Source: Cherax quadricarinatus (Eukaryota > Arthropoda > Malacostraca > Decapoda > Parastacidae). From it: DNA of 64,000 nt. Each line of letters starts with the position of its first letter. Positions within the stretch are counted from its first letter, which is position 1. Of this stretch, positions 33,355 through 44,294 are shown one piece after another. The DNA lies in the NCBI RefSeq assembly GCF_038502225.1, contig NW_027195394.1, positions 69,501 to 133,500 of the forward strand. Direction: 5' to 3'. A program made the position numbers and the translations under genes. A model generated the notes under the pieces. The model had not been told where the DNA came from and ran no database searches. It saw only the letters and a list, made by a program, of their open reading frames with translations.

Positions 33355-35115
33355 CAACTTCTCACTTAACGACGGAGTTCTGTTCCTAAGACCATGTTGG
33401 TAAACGAATTTGTTGCTACAAGGAGCATATTATAATGGTAATGGGTTTGTGTCAACCATTTTGATATTGTTTTAATGTCACCTTTGCACCATTTATAACA
33501 TTTTTAGTATACAGCCTCTCCTCGCATAGCTATGTACTCATTTACCGACACCTCAGACTTAGGATGGGCTCTCTGACCAGTATTCATACCTAAATATTGT
33601 ATATTAGAGCTGATTTCCTCTATTCTGTTTACTTCAGTATGCATTGCACTACTGTGTAAACATTTAAAAATATACATGTACCAGAAATGTTATAAATGGT
33701 GCAAAGGTGACATTAAAACAATATCAATGATGATTGACACAAACTCACTACCATTATAGTATGCTCCTCACTTAGCGAAGAATTCGTTTACCAACGTGGT
33801 CTTAGGAACGGAACTCCGTTGTTAATCCTTTCAGGGTTGGTGCTGTACTAGTACGGACGGCTTGTGCACCAGGGTTGGTGCCATACTAGTACGTGTAAAT
33901 TCTAGTGGCTTCAAATTAAGCGGGAAACAGCTGGTAGGCCTAGATGTGAGAGAATGGGTCTGTGTGGTCAGTGTGCGCGGTAGGAAAAAATTTGGGGGTC
34001 CCAGTGGTGCATTGTGGGAATGCGATTTTAGTACACCTTGCTTACCATGCCTCACGGTAAGAAACTCCTCACTCCTTGGCGAATTGGGACACTTTTGTTC
34101 CCCAGTGAAGTTCTAATACAGTTGGAAGTGCCAGTGAAGATGAGTTTCAAGGTTTTGGTGGGGTTGTGACCGAAACTAATGGCCATAATACCAGTAATAG
34201 TGAGGAAAATCCAGACGACCCTCAACCTTCCATCTCTGGTGCTGGGCCGTCTTGTTCACGTTCAGTTGTACCAGAATGAAAGAGGAAACTCTTATTTTCC
34301 CATATCCAGGACTCAGATGTGAGCAGTGGTGATGATAGTGATAGTGAATATGAACTCCAAGCTCTTGAAAACAGTTCCAGTAGCGAGAGTGAAGTAGAAT
34401 ATTCTCCAGTGAAGCATCAGTATATACGACGGTTTATGTGCTCTGGTAGAGTCAAAGTGGAATATGGCCATCTTGTACACTTGGGAACAATGCCACTGAA
34501 CTGGAATGTTTTGTGTTATTTTTTGATGAACTCCTGATGGAAATTATTGTCAGGGAAAGCAACAGATACTTTGAGTACACCATGGCAAACAGTACTTTCA
34601 CCAAACTCATGCCTACACCAGTGGAAGGAGACAACTGTGGCTGAGATGTATCTTTTGTTTGCCACAATAATGCTTATGCCACATGTGTATAAGCACAGTG
34701 TCAAATCATACTGGTCGACAGACCGCCTGATTGCAACCCCAGGTTTCAGTGATATAATAGGAGTGAATCGATTTGTGCTACTATTACGTATGCTTCACTT
34801 CTCAGACAAAACCAGGCCTGACAGAAACTACAGGTTATATAAGATTAGGAATGTGTTTGTGTATCTGAAACTGAAATTCTGTATGTATTTTTGTCCCTTT
34901 AGGAAGCTTGTTATTGATGAGTCTTTGATTCTGTGTATCTGAAATTGAAATTCTGTATGTATTTTTATCCCTTCAGGAAGCTTGTTATTGATGAGTCTTT
35001 GATTCTGTTCAAAGGAAGACTCTCATTCAAGCAGTACATACCAAGCAAGAGGAAATGCTTTGGTATAAAGTTGTTTGTGCTTTGTGATTGCTGCAGTGGT
35101 CTTGTATTGGATATA

Positions 35116-36647
35116 CAGTGGACCCTCAACTAACGGCGGCATTAAGTAATGGCAAATTCATTTAACGGTGCTCTTTGGCGTAAAAAAAAATGGCTCTACC
35201 AACGTCAAAAAACTTGTCTAACGACGTTTGTCCTGAACTTGTCCATGGGACCGGAGCGCAGCCTGAGCGGGCCCAGCCACTCCAAGACTCCATGTACAGC
35301 CATTGTTTACAAGCTGTCTTGGTCGATTCCCAGTGTACCTGCGATATATTTTGTATTATTCCAGTGTCTTTAGTGCTTGTAATTGCTAAATAAGCCACCA
35401 TGGGTCCAAAGAAAGTTTCTGGTGCCAGCCCTGTGATAAAGAAGGAAAGAAACACAAGAAAAATTCAAGAAAAAACTCGTTGCAAAGTACCAAAGTGGAG
35501 GAGGAAGAGAGGGGGGAGAATGTGCCTTCTGCAATGATTCAGTGATTCTATGATGTGTACAATACTAAAGCAGCAGGTATCGATAAAGGCTATAGTGCCA
35601 GCCAGCGATAAAGTGTAGAATTAACAGTGTAGAAAGTAAGTTAAACGAGTAAGTGATAGAAAAATGACACAAAAGTAACTCCAGTGTTGTTGGATGTGTG
35701 TACATCCGCTGAACATACGCTGGCCTGCTATCTTCCACTACCCTAAACCTTTGCCAGCATCTCCTCCATCAAACTAACTAATTAAACTAACATCTCCAAG
35801 GTAAGTGTAAATATAAAAGTGTAAGTATAAAAGTAAATATATTAAGTGTAAATATAAAAGGACCCCAATGGAAATACATAAGTCACTCTGACTTTTTTGG
35901 GTTATCCTAGGTACTTTACACATGCTAATCTGTGTAACTGTATTTGTGTATACATGAATAAACCTACTTATTTATAAATTAAAATGTAAATGTTTCTTAT
36001 AAATTAAAATGTAAATATTTCTTATTTATAAATTAAAATTAAATGTTTCTTATTTATAAATTAAAATGTAAATATTTTTTATTTATAAATTGCATACATT
36101 GTTTAAGTGTGATGGTGGTGCTGACAAAATCCTCCACTGCCACCAACACAGCTTCTCTCAGTGGTGGCCCTTAAACCCAACAATGACACTTACACCATTT
36201 ACTCCTCATATACATTATGGCAAATTTTATTTATTCTAGAATATATATCAAGTTTCTATGTTATTAATATTGTTTATAATGTCATGTTAGATGAATTGTG
36301 ATAGATAAATAAGTCGTAGAAATATTAGCGTCATACTGAAGCATAACAAACTTGTCTTCCTCTTGCTTCCTACGTGTCTGTCATATACCAAGTCAAGTCA
36401 GTAAAGATAAGTCAATGAAGGTAAGTGTGATGTTAAATGTTCATTTATCCATTTTATTAGTGCTTTATATTTACTTGTTATTGTTTTCTGGATATTTATA
36501 TTTAATCTTTAAAAAAAAAATTTTTTTCATACTTTGGGGTATCAGGAACAGATTAATTCTATTTCCATTATTTCTTATGGGGAAAATTAATTTGACCAAC
36601 GGCAAGCTCTCTGGAACGGATTAATGCTGTTGGTTGAGGGTCCCCTG
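35116..36647 (+). mobile_element. Internally deleted Tigger derivative
   Basis: CAGTGGACCCTCAACTAACG...GGTTGAGGGTCCCCTG with TA at each side (35114-35115, 36648-36649). It has the transposase start MGPKKVSGASPVIKK at 35400, soon out of frame. Most of the gene is absent. A LINE D tail lies inside (35855-35985). Confidence 0.82.
35855..35985 (+). mobile_element. LINE family D 3' tail fragment
   Basis: AAAAGGACCCCAATGGAAAT, ACTTTTTTGGGTTATCCTAG and GTATACATGAATAAACC match the 3' end of the LINE at 45.5-48.45 kb. The copy is truncated to about 130 bp. Confidence 0.8.
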
Positions 36648-37954
36648 TAATTGTGTACACCGGAAGTAATACATTGCGAGATACCAGGAAGTTACTGGGT
36701 ATTTCTGGTGATGTGGTTAGAACAATGATGGAACCATATCTTGGTAAGGGGCATATATTATATACTGATAACTGATACACAAGCCTCTTACTCAGTGATT
36801 TCTTGTGAGTGAATATGACAGATGTGTGTGGCACAGTGCGTGGAAATCATAAAAATATGCCCAGGTTCAACGCTGGCACTCGCAGAGGTGAGGTGCAGCC
36901 GTTTGCTGCCAATAACATCATGGCATTTCGGTGGCATGACAAACGAGATGTCACACTGTTGTCATCAGTTCACCCTAACGAAATGGCAGACACTGGCAGG
37001 CAACATAGAGAGAGCAATGAACCCATTCTAAAATCTGCAGCTGTGAATGACTACACCCTCAATATGCATTCAGTGGACAAATGTGACATGCAGATTGGGT
37101 TTGCTGATTGTGTTTGCAAGAGTTATAAGTGGTACATAAAACTCTTCTCCATATTCTGGACATTTGCATGCTCAGTGCTTATAATATGTATAAGATGAGG
37201 ACCAGAAACAAACTAAAATATGGCAAATTTTGTTTCTGTCATCAGACAATCAAGTACATGTACCAAGGAGCAACACCTGCAATAGAAAACCGCCCACGAA
37301 ATTATCAACAACTACCTTCTCGTCTGAAGCATGGTGATCACTTCCTAACAAAACTGCCTGCTACTGCTTTCGAGAAAAAGGCTCAGAAGAGGTGTTAATT
37401 CTATGCACATAAAAACACCTACAACAATGCAGAGACACTCGTTTTATGTGTGAGGAGTGTAAAACACCACTGTACATGACACCATGTTTCAAAGACTTCC
37501 ACAGGCTGCAGAACTTCTAGAAACATGTCCTGTGACTGTATATGTATATATAAAATATAGAAAAATAGTAATAAACAACATTTTATATTCGTTTGTATAA
37601 ACAGGTTTTGTAAACAATATAATGACAACAGTGTTTGTGCAGTTATTATGTAGTTTAAAAAGAGAAAAAACTTACAAAATAGTGCTCATATTGGTCTCAC
37701 AGGCCATAAAAGTTACTTGGAAAAAAAAAATATTAAAAAATAATAGAAAAAAGTAGAAAAAACAAAAATGATTACCGGGTGACCGGCAGTCAGCGATGTT
37801 GCCGTATGCCATTTACTTTCTGTCACCTTCACACCTCCATATCTTGGTAAGTATTGATGGCAAAAAAATTTTTGTTTAACCTATAATGTTTAATTTTTTT
37901 TTTCGACCCTGAGAACAGGTTTGGGAGAGGGCCTGCCGACCCTGAAAGGGTTAA

Positions 37955-38976
37955 CCCTTTCAGGGTTTCCGATGTACTAGTACGTCTTACGCACCAGGGT
38001 TATTGACGTACTAGTACGCATAAATTCTAGCGCCTTCAAATCTAGCAAGAGAAGGCTGGTAGGCCTACACATGAAAGAATGGGTCTATGTGGTCAGTGTG
38101 CACAGTATAAAGAAATCCTGCAGCACACACTGTGTAATGAGAAAAAAAACTTTGACCGTGTTTTTGGTTTAAAACAGTGATTTTGCACTGTATTTTCGTA
38201 TGGTATTTATGGTTGTATTCTAGTTTTTCTGGCCTCATTTTATAGAATGGAAGACGTATTACAGAAATTGAGATGATTTTGGTTGGTTTCACAATGAAGA
38301 GTACCTTGAAATTGAGCTCAAAGTATTAGAAATGTTCGATTTTTACCAAAGTTCAAAAGTAAACAAATCATGTTACACATCTAATACACGTCAACTGGCG
38401 AGTCTAATATTCTTTCACAAGTGTGCTGATATTATTTATATCATTTCTACACTAATGCAGTAGACTGCAAAACAGTAAATCTTCTATTTTTTGTGAGAAT
38501 AAAAATTCAAAGTGGAAAGCAAAAGAAATGTAAGAGGGGCCTGTGGATGTGACTAATGAACAGAGGAAATGTTATTTTAGTGCCAGGAATGTCTGTCTTC
38601 TTTATTCTGGACCCTATTTGGAAATTGGCATCTTTTGAAATTTGTGTGAAATTGGCAAAATTGCCAATTTCTGACCACTTTATTGGATAGTTGAAATCGG
38701 TAAATGGGTGGTTGCTTGTACTCATTCGATAGAAAAAAAATGGAGTTCTAGCAAAATAGTTATGACTCAAACTGGGCAAAATCACCGATGCGTAAACATT
38801 GTCGAGAGCGCTAACTTTGCGAGAGCATAATTCCGTAAGTTTTCCATCAAATTTCATACTTTTGGTGTCATCATGATCAGGAAAAGATTCTGTATCATTT
38901 CATAAGAAAAAAAAAATTTTTTTTTTTTTTTGGCCAAAAAATTTTTGACCCTGAGAACCTCTCGACCCTGAAAGGG
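37955..38976 (+). mobile_element. piggyBac MITE (TACTAGTA type)
   Basis: CCCTTTCAGGGTTTCC...CTCGACCCTGAAAGGG, 1022 bp, with TTAA at 37951-37954 (shared with the preceding element) and 38977-38980. Palindromes GTACTAGTAC occur at 37974-37983 and 38008-38017. It is non-coding and closely similar to the MITE at 20464. Confidence 0.9.
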
Positions 38977-39157
38977 TTAAGTGAGGAGAGGCTGTATTTT
39001 TAAATGTTTATACAGTAGTGTACTGTATATCGTAATAAACAATGGAGGAAATCAGCTCTAATATACGTTCATTATTTTGGCATGCATACTGGTCAGAGTG
39101 CCCTTCGTAAGTCCGAGTCTCCAGTAAATGAGTACATCGCTAAGTGAGGAGAGGCTG

Positions 39158-39300
39158 TGTATGGTTGGAAGGGTCGATTCTCAGCTTTAGTGTGTGTGTG
39201 TGTTTGATGTACACTTTTCAGAAGTAAAGATATATTGAAGGATTAAACAGCTACCAACTTGGCACCTGCCTACACGTAGTCCAATAACAGTCTGAACCTT
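39158..39300. other. Short unique spacer
   Basis: Contains a short TG repeat near 39190. Nothing else is seen. Confidence 0.4.
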
Positions 39301-39788
39301 TTAACCCTTTCAGGGTCCAAGGCCAAAATCTGAAGTCACGCACCAGTGTCCAAGAAATTTTGAAAAAAAAAAAATTATTTTTTCTTACAGAATTAAAGAG
39401 CATATTTTTGTGAAGGTAATAAAACAAAAAAAATTAGAATCTGATCAGTACTTACCGAGATACAGTGCCAAGAAGTTTGTAGAAAATGATGTGGTGGCGG
39501 CAACATCGACGAATTCCACATACGCGTATTATATTATTTTGTTGTTTTAGTTGTTTTTTCTTTTCTTTTCCAATTTTTTTCTATTCCTACTAACATTTGG
39601 GGCCTGAGAGACCAATACTGTATATAATGTTTATATTTCTACTCACTGTATTGAACACAATAACCGCACTAAAGTTATTATCATATTATTGTTTACCACT
39701 GTTGTTTATTACAATAAACATGCACAAATATTGTATAATACTAATGTTCTATCATATATTTACATATTTACAATCACTGGACATGGTT

Positions 39789-42014
39789 TTAGAACTGCTG
39801 GAGCTTGTGGAACTCCTTGAAACAAGGCACCATACACAGAGGCACCTTACATTCCTCACACATAAACCGAGTGTCTTTGCGTCTTTGTTGCCGTCGTTTT
39901 GTTTGTGCACAGACAATGCATCTCTTCTGAGCAAATTTCTTTTGAGTTGAAGGAAGCTGTATTATGAAATGATCACCTTCTCTTCTCAAACGCTTGGGTA
40001 TATTGTGATGAATTCGAGGACCATGTTGTATTGCAGGTGTTGTTACCTGGTACTTCATTATGAGTTGTCTGACAACAGACAAACAAAATTCACCATACGG
40101 TGGTCTGTTACCAGTCTTTATTTGGTACATATTATATGCATTCAGCATTGAAATGTCCATGAGATGGAAGAAAAGTTTCATGTACCACTTACGAACACAG
40201 TCAACAAAACCAATCTGCATGTCACACTTGTCAACCAAGCGCATGTTTTGTGTATAATCAATCACTGTCACTGGTTTTCGAATACGTTCATTAGTCACTC
40301 GATCAACTTTGCCACTGTCTTGCATTTCATTACGGTGAATGGTTGTCAACAATGTGACATCTCGTTTGTCATGCCACCGTAATGCCATGATGTCATTGGC
40401 AGTAAACACCTGCACGTCATCACCACGAACACCTGCGTTGAGCCTGGGCATATGTTTACGATTAGAACGCACTGTGCCACACACATCTGTCTTGTTCACT
40501 CGCATGAAATCACTGAGTAATGGGCTTGTGTACCAGTTATCGGTATATAATGTATGGCCCTTACCAAGATAAGGTGCCATCATGTTTCTCACTACGTCAC
40601 CTGATATACCCAATAACATCTTGGTATCTTTCAATGTTTTACTACCCGTGTATACAACAATATCCAACACCAGGCCACTGTCACAATCACAGAGTACAAA
40701 CAATTTTATACCAAAGCGGTTCCTCTTGCTCGGTATATACTGCTTGAATGACAGTCTACCTTTGAACAAAATCAAAGACTCGTCAATTACAAGATTCTTG
40801 AATGGATAAAAGTATATCCTGAACTTTTGTTTGAGATACATGAAAACATTTCTAATCTTGTATAACCTGTCACTTCTGTCAGGCCTGGTTTTGTCAGAGA
40901 AGTGCAACATACGTAACAGTAAGATAAACCTGTTCACTGGTATTATTTCACTGAAGGATGGGGTACAAATTAGCCGATCTGTGGACCAGTATGCTTTTAT
41001 ATTATGCTTATAGACGTGAGGCATAAGCATTATTGTTGCAAAAAGCAAATACATTTCTGCAACAGTCGTCTCTTTCCACCTGTGTAGTCTTGACTGTGGT
41101 GATAAGATCGTATTTGCCATGGTGTACTGAAAATACTTATTACTTTCCCTGACAATAATTTCCATCAATGGCTGGTCAAAGAATAATTCAAAGAATTCCA
41201 GTTCATTGGCCGTGGTTCCAAGGGGACAGGTAGGTAGAATTCCACTTTGCGAGTCATCAAAGTGGTGAGGGCTGGGAACAAAATTGGGATTTTGCTGCCA
41301 ATCCCAGATACGGTTTGCTGGTGGATACTGGACATCATAGGCTGGTTGTACGGGTGGTTGTGGCGGGCTGGTGGGTGACGCTCCGCTTTGTCCTTGAACT
41401 GACGAGTCAGCAGCGTGGGTTCCCGCGTGGCACAGCGAGTCACGCATGGCGGTGCCACTACCACCACTACTAACACCATCCACTGATGTCTGTGGCCCAT
41501 CCATGCCAAGTGTAGCCACATCATCCTCACTATCACTACCTAAAACGGGTGTAGGGCCACGGGATGTACTCCGGGATGTACTCCGTCCCCTGGGCACAGC
41601 ATAGGGTACACTACCCGAGCGCATGCGGCAGCGAACATACCGACGCTTCACTGGTGAATATGTTTCCTCACTATCACTACTCGAATGATCGTCGAGCGCA
41701 ATAAAATCACAATCCACGTCAGAATCATCGTCATTACTGAAGTCAGAGGCCAGGCCACGGGAAAATATTAGTTTTCTCTTAGGTTTAGGAACACCCGACC
41801 GTGAGTCACGAGTGCCCACACCAGAGGTAGAAGGTCGAGGATCATCGGGGTTTTCTGCACTATTATCGATATCCTGGTCATTATTTTCGGTCACTAACTT
41901 ATCAAAGCCGTAGAATTCGTCTTCATTTCCACTTCCATCAGTGTCAGAACTATCAGACAGGAAGAGGAGAGTCCCAATTTTCCGGGGAGTGAGAGCTGAC
42001 TTGCGACGAGACAT
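39789..42014 (-). CDS. piggyBac transposase, full length
   Basis: A 741-residue open frame with no break. It would cut and paste the element at TTAA. An upstream in-frame Met (42089) exists, but I choose the Met at 42014 (MSRRKSALTPRKIGTLLF) because the homologous start in the broken copy at 34047 is at the same point. Residues about 18-120 are acidic and Ser-rich (SDSSDTDGSGNEDEFY). A proline/serine linker runs to about 250. The core follows: ELFFDQPLMEIIVRESNKYF near 276-295, catalytic Asp about 411 (LVIDESL), Asp about 492 (YTDNWYTS) and Asp about 595 (LVDKCDMQIGF). The C-terminus is a cysteine-rich zinc-binding domain, residues 699-736 (CIVC, CEEC, C-X3-C, final His). The family's DDD triad is complete. 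Domestication is unlikely given the surrounding transposon ends. Confidence 0.95.
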   Translation of the reverse strand: MSRRKSALTPRKIGTLLFLSDSSDTDGSGNEDEFYGFDKLVTENNDQDIDNSAENPDDPRPSTSGVGTRDSRSGVPKPKRKLIFSRGLASDFSNDDDSDVDCDFIALDDHSSSDSEETYSPVKRRYVRCRMRSGSVPYAVPRGRSTSRSTSRGPTPVLGSDSEDDVATLGMDGPQTSVDGVSSGGSGTAMRDSLCHAGTHAADSSVQGQSGASPTSPPQPPVQPAYDVQYPPANRIWDWQQNPNFVPSPHHFDDSQSGILPTCPLGTTANELEFFELFFDQPLMEIIVRESNKYFQYTMANTILSPQSRLHRWKETTVAEMYLLFATIMLMPHVYKHNIKAYWSTDRLICTPSFSEIIPVNRFILLLRMLHFSDKTRPDRSDRLYKIRNVFMYLKQKFRIYFYPFKNLVIDESLILFKGRLSFKQYIPSKRNRFGIKLFVLCDCDSGLVLDIVVYTGSKTLKDTKMLLGISGDVVRNMMAPYLGKGHTLYTDNWYTSPLLSDFMRVNKTDVCGTVRSNRKHMPRLNAGVRGDDVQVFTANDIMALRWHDKRDVTLLTTIHRNEMQDSGKVDRVTNERIRKPVTVIDYTQNMRLVDKCDMQIGFVDCVRKWYMKLFFHLMDISMLNAYNMYQIKTGNRPPYGEFCLSVVRQLIMKYQVTTPAIQHGPRIHHNIPKRLRREGDHFIIQLPSTQKKFAQKRCIVCAQTKRRQQRRKDTRFMCEECKVPLCMVPCFKEFHKLQQF

Positions 42015-42159
42015 GGTGAACAAGGGTGACTGAGCCGGCGTTCCCACAATGCTATGCAGGCGCCTAGATTTTTTGTTTATGGCGCACACCCACGGCGCAG
42101 ACCCATTCTCTCATATGTAGGCCTATGAGCGCTTTCGCGCTAAATTTGACGGCGCTAGA

Positions 42160-42230
42160 ATTTTGGCGTAGATCTACGGTTTGGACACTCACCGACCAGC
42201 CGTAGATCTACGGGACGGACCCTGAAAGGG
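42160..42230 (-). promoter_or_regulatory. Twin palindromes at the piggyBac 5' end
   Basis: CCGTAGATCTACGG (42200-42213) and GTAGATCTAC (42168-42177) lie with centres 34 bp apart, just inside the terminal repeat and upstream of the transposase start. The same arrangement recurs in the other piggyBac copies. They are candidate transposase-binding or promoter sites. Confidence 0.65.
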
Positions 42231-42234
42231 TTAA

Positions 42235-42760
42235 GCAAGCTACACCAGTGTTGAGAGCTTGAAGTTAACTAGAAGAGGCATTTTCCAGTTTTTGCATGGA
42301 AACCAGTACTTTTATTTGTTTTAGAATATTGGTGAATTGGAGCTTACAAAACCTAGTAACAACAATAAGCCTACCTCAATTATCCCTTTGTTCCTACAAG
42401 AAATGTTTTTATAATTGTTGCACTCACATTCATTACATTATAATTACAGTAAAACCTCAGTGTACCTGACCCCTGTGTAACAGATTTTGGATATAATATA
42501 GGAAATATTTGGCTGGACAAATGTTTGATGCAACTTCATCAAAATTTTGTCTGTTAGTGTGTTAGGTGGGCTCCCCATGCAGTAGACCAGGTCTGCAATG
42601 TCCCGATATTAACCATTAGCAGTAGTGTGCATGTCTGGTATGCTGTCCACACCACAGACCAAGTACTCTGCACTGGGAAGTTTAATGTAATATGTTTTCA
42701 TTGAAATGGACACACCCTTTTCCCTTATTAGTCCATTACTCCAAGGCTTCTTTGCACATA
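42235..42760. other. No clear feature; one Tigger-like end
   Basis: ACAGTAAAACCTCAGTGTACC at about 42447 resembles one end of a pogo-type element, but no partner end is seen. Confidence 0.35.
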
Positions 42761-43081
42761 CAAGAGGGCCCTACTTATACAGTAGGTTAGGTTCTGGACT
42801 GCTGCTGTAAAGTAAATCATAGCCTTTTTTTTTCACTTTTAAATGCATATAGAAGCCTGACAACCTGTTGCACCATCATATATTACATGAGCAATAGAGC
42901 TAAGCCTAAAAATGCCTATATATTACGCACATTACTTAAAACATTTTCACCCTTAGCTTGTAGTGAGTGGTGAGTATATTTATTGTAGGAAGTCTGAATA
43001 AATGAAGAATGGGTATAATTTAAAAACCACTGTATTAGCGAAACACCATGAAGCAAAGTGCTGTAAAGCGGAGCCCTCCTG
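42761..43081. mobile_element. 321-bp TA-flanked MITE
   Basis: CAAGAGGGCCCTACTTATAC and GTAAAGCGGAGCCCTCCTG form imperfect inverted ends with TA outside (42759-42760, 43082-43083). It has no coding capacity. Confidence 0.6.
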
Positions 43082-43256
43082 TATATAACTTACATATTGA
43101 ATAGTAAGAAAAAGGCCTCACTATGGTAACCCTGCATTACATTCAATTAGGTTACTCTGTCCTTTTCCCCATCTACCCACCCACCTCAAATAGGATTATT
43201 GATTAATACATTACATAAGCTTTTACTTATTATTACCGTTGATATATCTTTGAGTT

Positions 43257-43830
43257 TCGAGATTTTTTCTTCTGGAGCCTAGTCTTGGCCCAGGCTTGTC
43301 AGGTGCTTGCTTAGTGAACCTGATTGTTTCTGCTGGTGGCCCACTGGCCCACATATTCACAGCCTGGTTGATGTGGCCCCTGGTGGAGATACTTATTCAG
43401 TCTCCTTTCAAAGACTTCTTCACATGTCCCAGCATTGTTTCAGATATCTTCTGGTAAGATGTTGAATAGTCTGGGGTCACAAATGTTAATACACTGTTCT
43501 CATATTGTGCCTATTGTGTGTGCCATTGCTTTTCACTGGGTTTATTTTGCACTTTGTCCCATCTCTCTCATTCCAGTATGTTATAACAGTGTGCAGATTT
43601 GGGACTAGGCCTTCAAGTACTTTCCTCAGATATGTTATAATGCACCTCTCCTCCGCTCCAGTGAGTTATATCTGGGACATTGAGGTGTTCCCTGTAAGTT
43701 AAATGATTTATTAGCTTTATGCTGGCCATAAATGATAGGTGCATCTGTTCCAGTTCTGATATTACTTCCCGTATTGTTCTTTGAAAGAAAGGTCAGCCGA
43801 CATAATTATTCCCAGTTCTTTCAAGTGTTC
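43257..43830 (-). mobile_element. LINE family B 3' part
   Basis: Reverse of the family B post-RT segment and tail: AGCCTAGTCTTGGCCCAGGC, CACATATTCACAGCC, then antisense of the conserved INPMKS-type region (CATTGCTTTTCACTGGG). Decayed. Confidence 0.7.
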
Positions 43831-43914
43831 CTCTAGTGACCATTTTTATTATTTTTTTTATTAATTTTGTTTATGGCTTGTTTTTTTCAGTGAATACTTT
43901 TGATATACCTTTGA

Positions 43915-44060
43915 AGAGTTTCAAGAGTTTATCTACTCTGAGCCCGGCCATGGGCCAGGCTCGTCTGGTGCTTACCTGGTCAACCAGGCTGTTGCTGCTG
44001 GAGGCCTGCTGCCCCACATATCCATCACAGCCTGGTTGATCTGGCACCTGGTGAAGATAT
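43915..44060 (-). mobile_element. LINE family B 3' fragment
   Basis: CTTTGAAGAGTTTCAAGAG, GGCCATGGGCCAGGCTCG and CATATCCATCACAGCCTGG, the reverse of the family B end. It is well preserved and short. Confidence 0.8.
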
Positions 44061-44294
44061 GTTACATTTATACTTTGTATAGATGACTCAGGCTATATAT
44101 ATTGTAAGGGATGATGCAATAGGTTGTTGATTTGGTACCTCACTTTGTACAGTACTTATCGAATTGTGTATTTGTATGGGTAGTCTTAGTTTTTGGCATC
44201 AACGATTGTGTGCGTTGTTAGGAGTGGGGGGGAAGAGAATGGGTGCTCTTTATAACTCACCTGCTGTCATGATTTGTTAGTTGTGCAATGCATG

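Larger units (their letters stand above)
34047..37520 (+). pseudogene. piggyBac transposase, broken
   Basis: The start MPHGKKLLTPWRIGTLLF at 34047 aligns with MSRRKSALTPRKIGTLLF of the intact protein. An acidic serine-rich N-terminus (SGDDSDSEYE) is followed by the core (VAEMYLLFATIMLMPHVYKH, DKTRPDRNYRLYKIRN, VIDESLI with the first catalytic Asp). A 74-bp tandem duplication (34860-34933, repeated at 34934-35007) shifts the frame. At 35115 a Tigger derivative is inserted. Coding resumes at 36650 (TGSNTLRDTRKLLGISGDVV and YTDN followed by a stop), then DKCDMQIGF with the third Asp. It ends near 37520. It is inactive and about as old as its insertions require. Confidence 0.88.
33826..37950 (+). 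mobile_element. piggyBac transposon, degenerate, with a Tigger inside
   Basis: TTAA (33822-33825), then TCCTTTCAGGGTTGG at the left. CGACCCTGAAAGGG then TTAA (37951-37954) at the right. The left end has palindromes GTACTAGTAC (33845-33854) and ATACTAGTAC (33883-33892), 38 bp apart because of a small ACGG-type duplication. Without the 1532-bp insert it is about 2.6 kb, close to the intact element at 39305-42230. Confidence 0.88.
33512..38994. mobile_element. Second CTCACTTA MITE, inserted in the first, inverted
   Basis: It begins CAGCCTCTCCTCGCATAGC after TA (33510-33511) and runs to GGAACTCCGTTG at 33821. It resumes after the piggyBac insertions at 38981 (GTGAGGAGAGGCTG) and ends before TA at 38995-38996. 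Its TTAA (CCGTTGTTAAGTGAGG) was the piggyBac target. Confidence 0.7.
33355..39157. mobile_element. CTCACTTA MITE, outer carrier of a five-layer nest
   Basis: The left part (33355-33509) starts CAACTTCTCACTTAACG and follows the MITE at 12261 up to CACCATTTATAACATTTT. The right part (38997-39157) resumes with TTTTTAAATGTTTATACAG and ends TAAGTGAGGAGAGGCTG. Everything between is later insertion. Confidence 0.7.
39305..42230 (-). mobile_element. Intact piggyBac transposon
   Basis: A 2926-bp element with perfect 14-bp inverted ends CCCTTTCAGGGTCC / GGACCCTGAAAGGG and TTAA on both sides (39301-39304, 42231-42234). It encodes a full-length transposase on the - strand. About 480 bp of non-coding sequence lies at the 3' side and 215 bp at the 5' side, the latter with two palindromes. 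It looks young and possibly mobile. Confidence 0.93.

Noticed and set aside
35162..35455. 97-residue frame on the - strand in the Tigger derivative
   Set aside because: Antisense to the transposase start region; no independent support.
41165..41536. Second frame on the - strand within the piggyBac gene
   Set aside because: Overlaps the transposase linker in another frame; explained by biased composition.
39789..42089. Using the upstream Met at 42089 as the transposase start
   Set aside because: The homologous broken copy starts at the position equal to 42014, and the extra 25 residues have no counterpart there.
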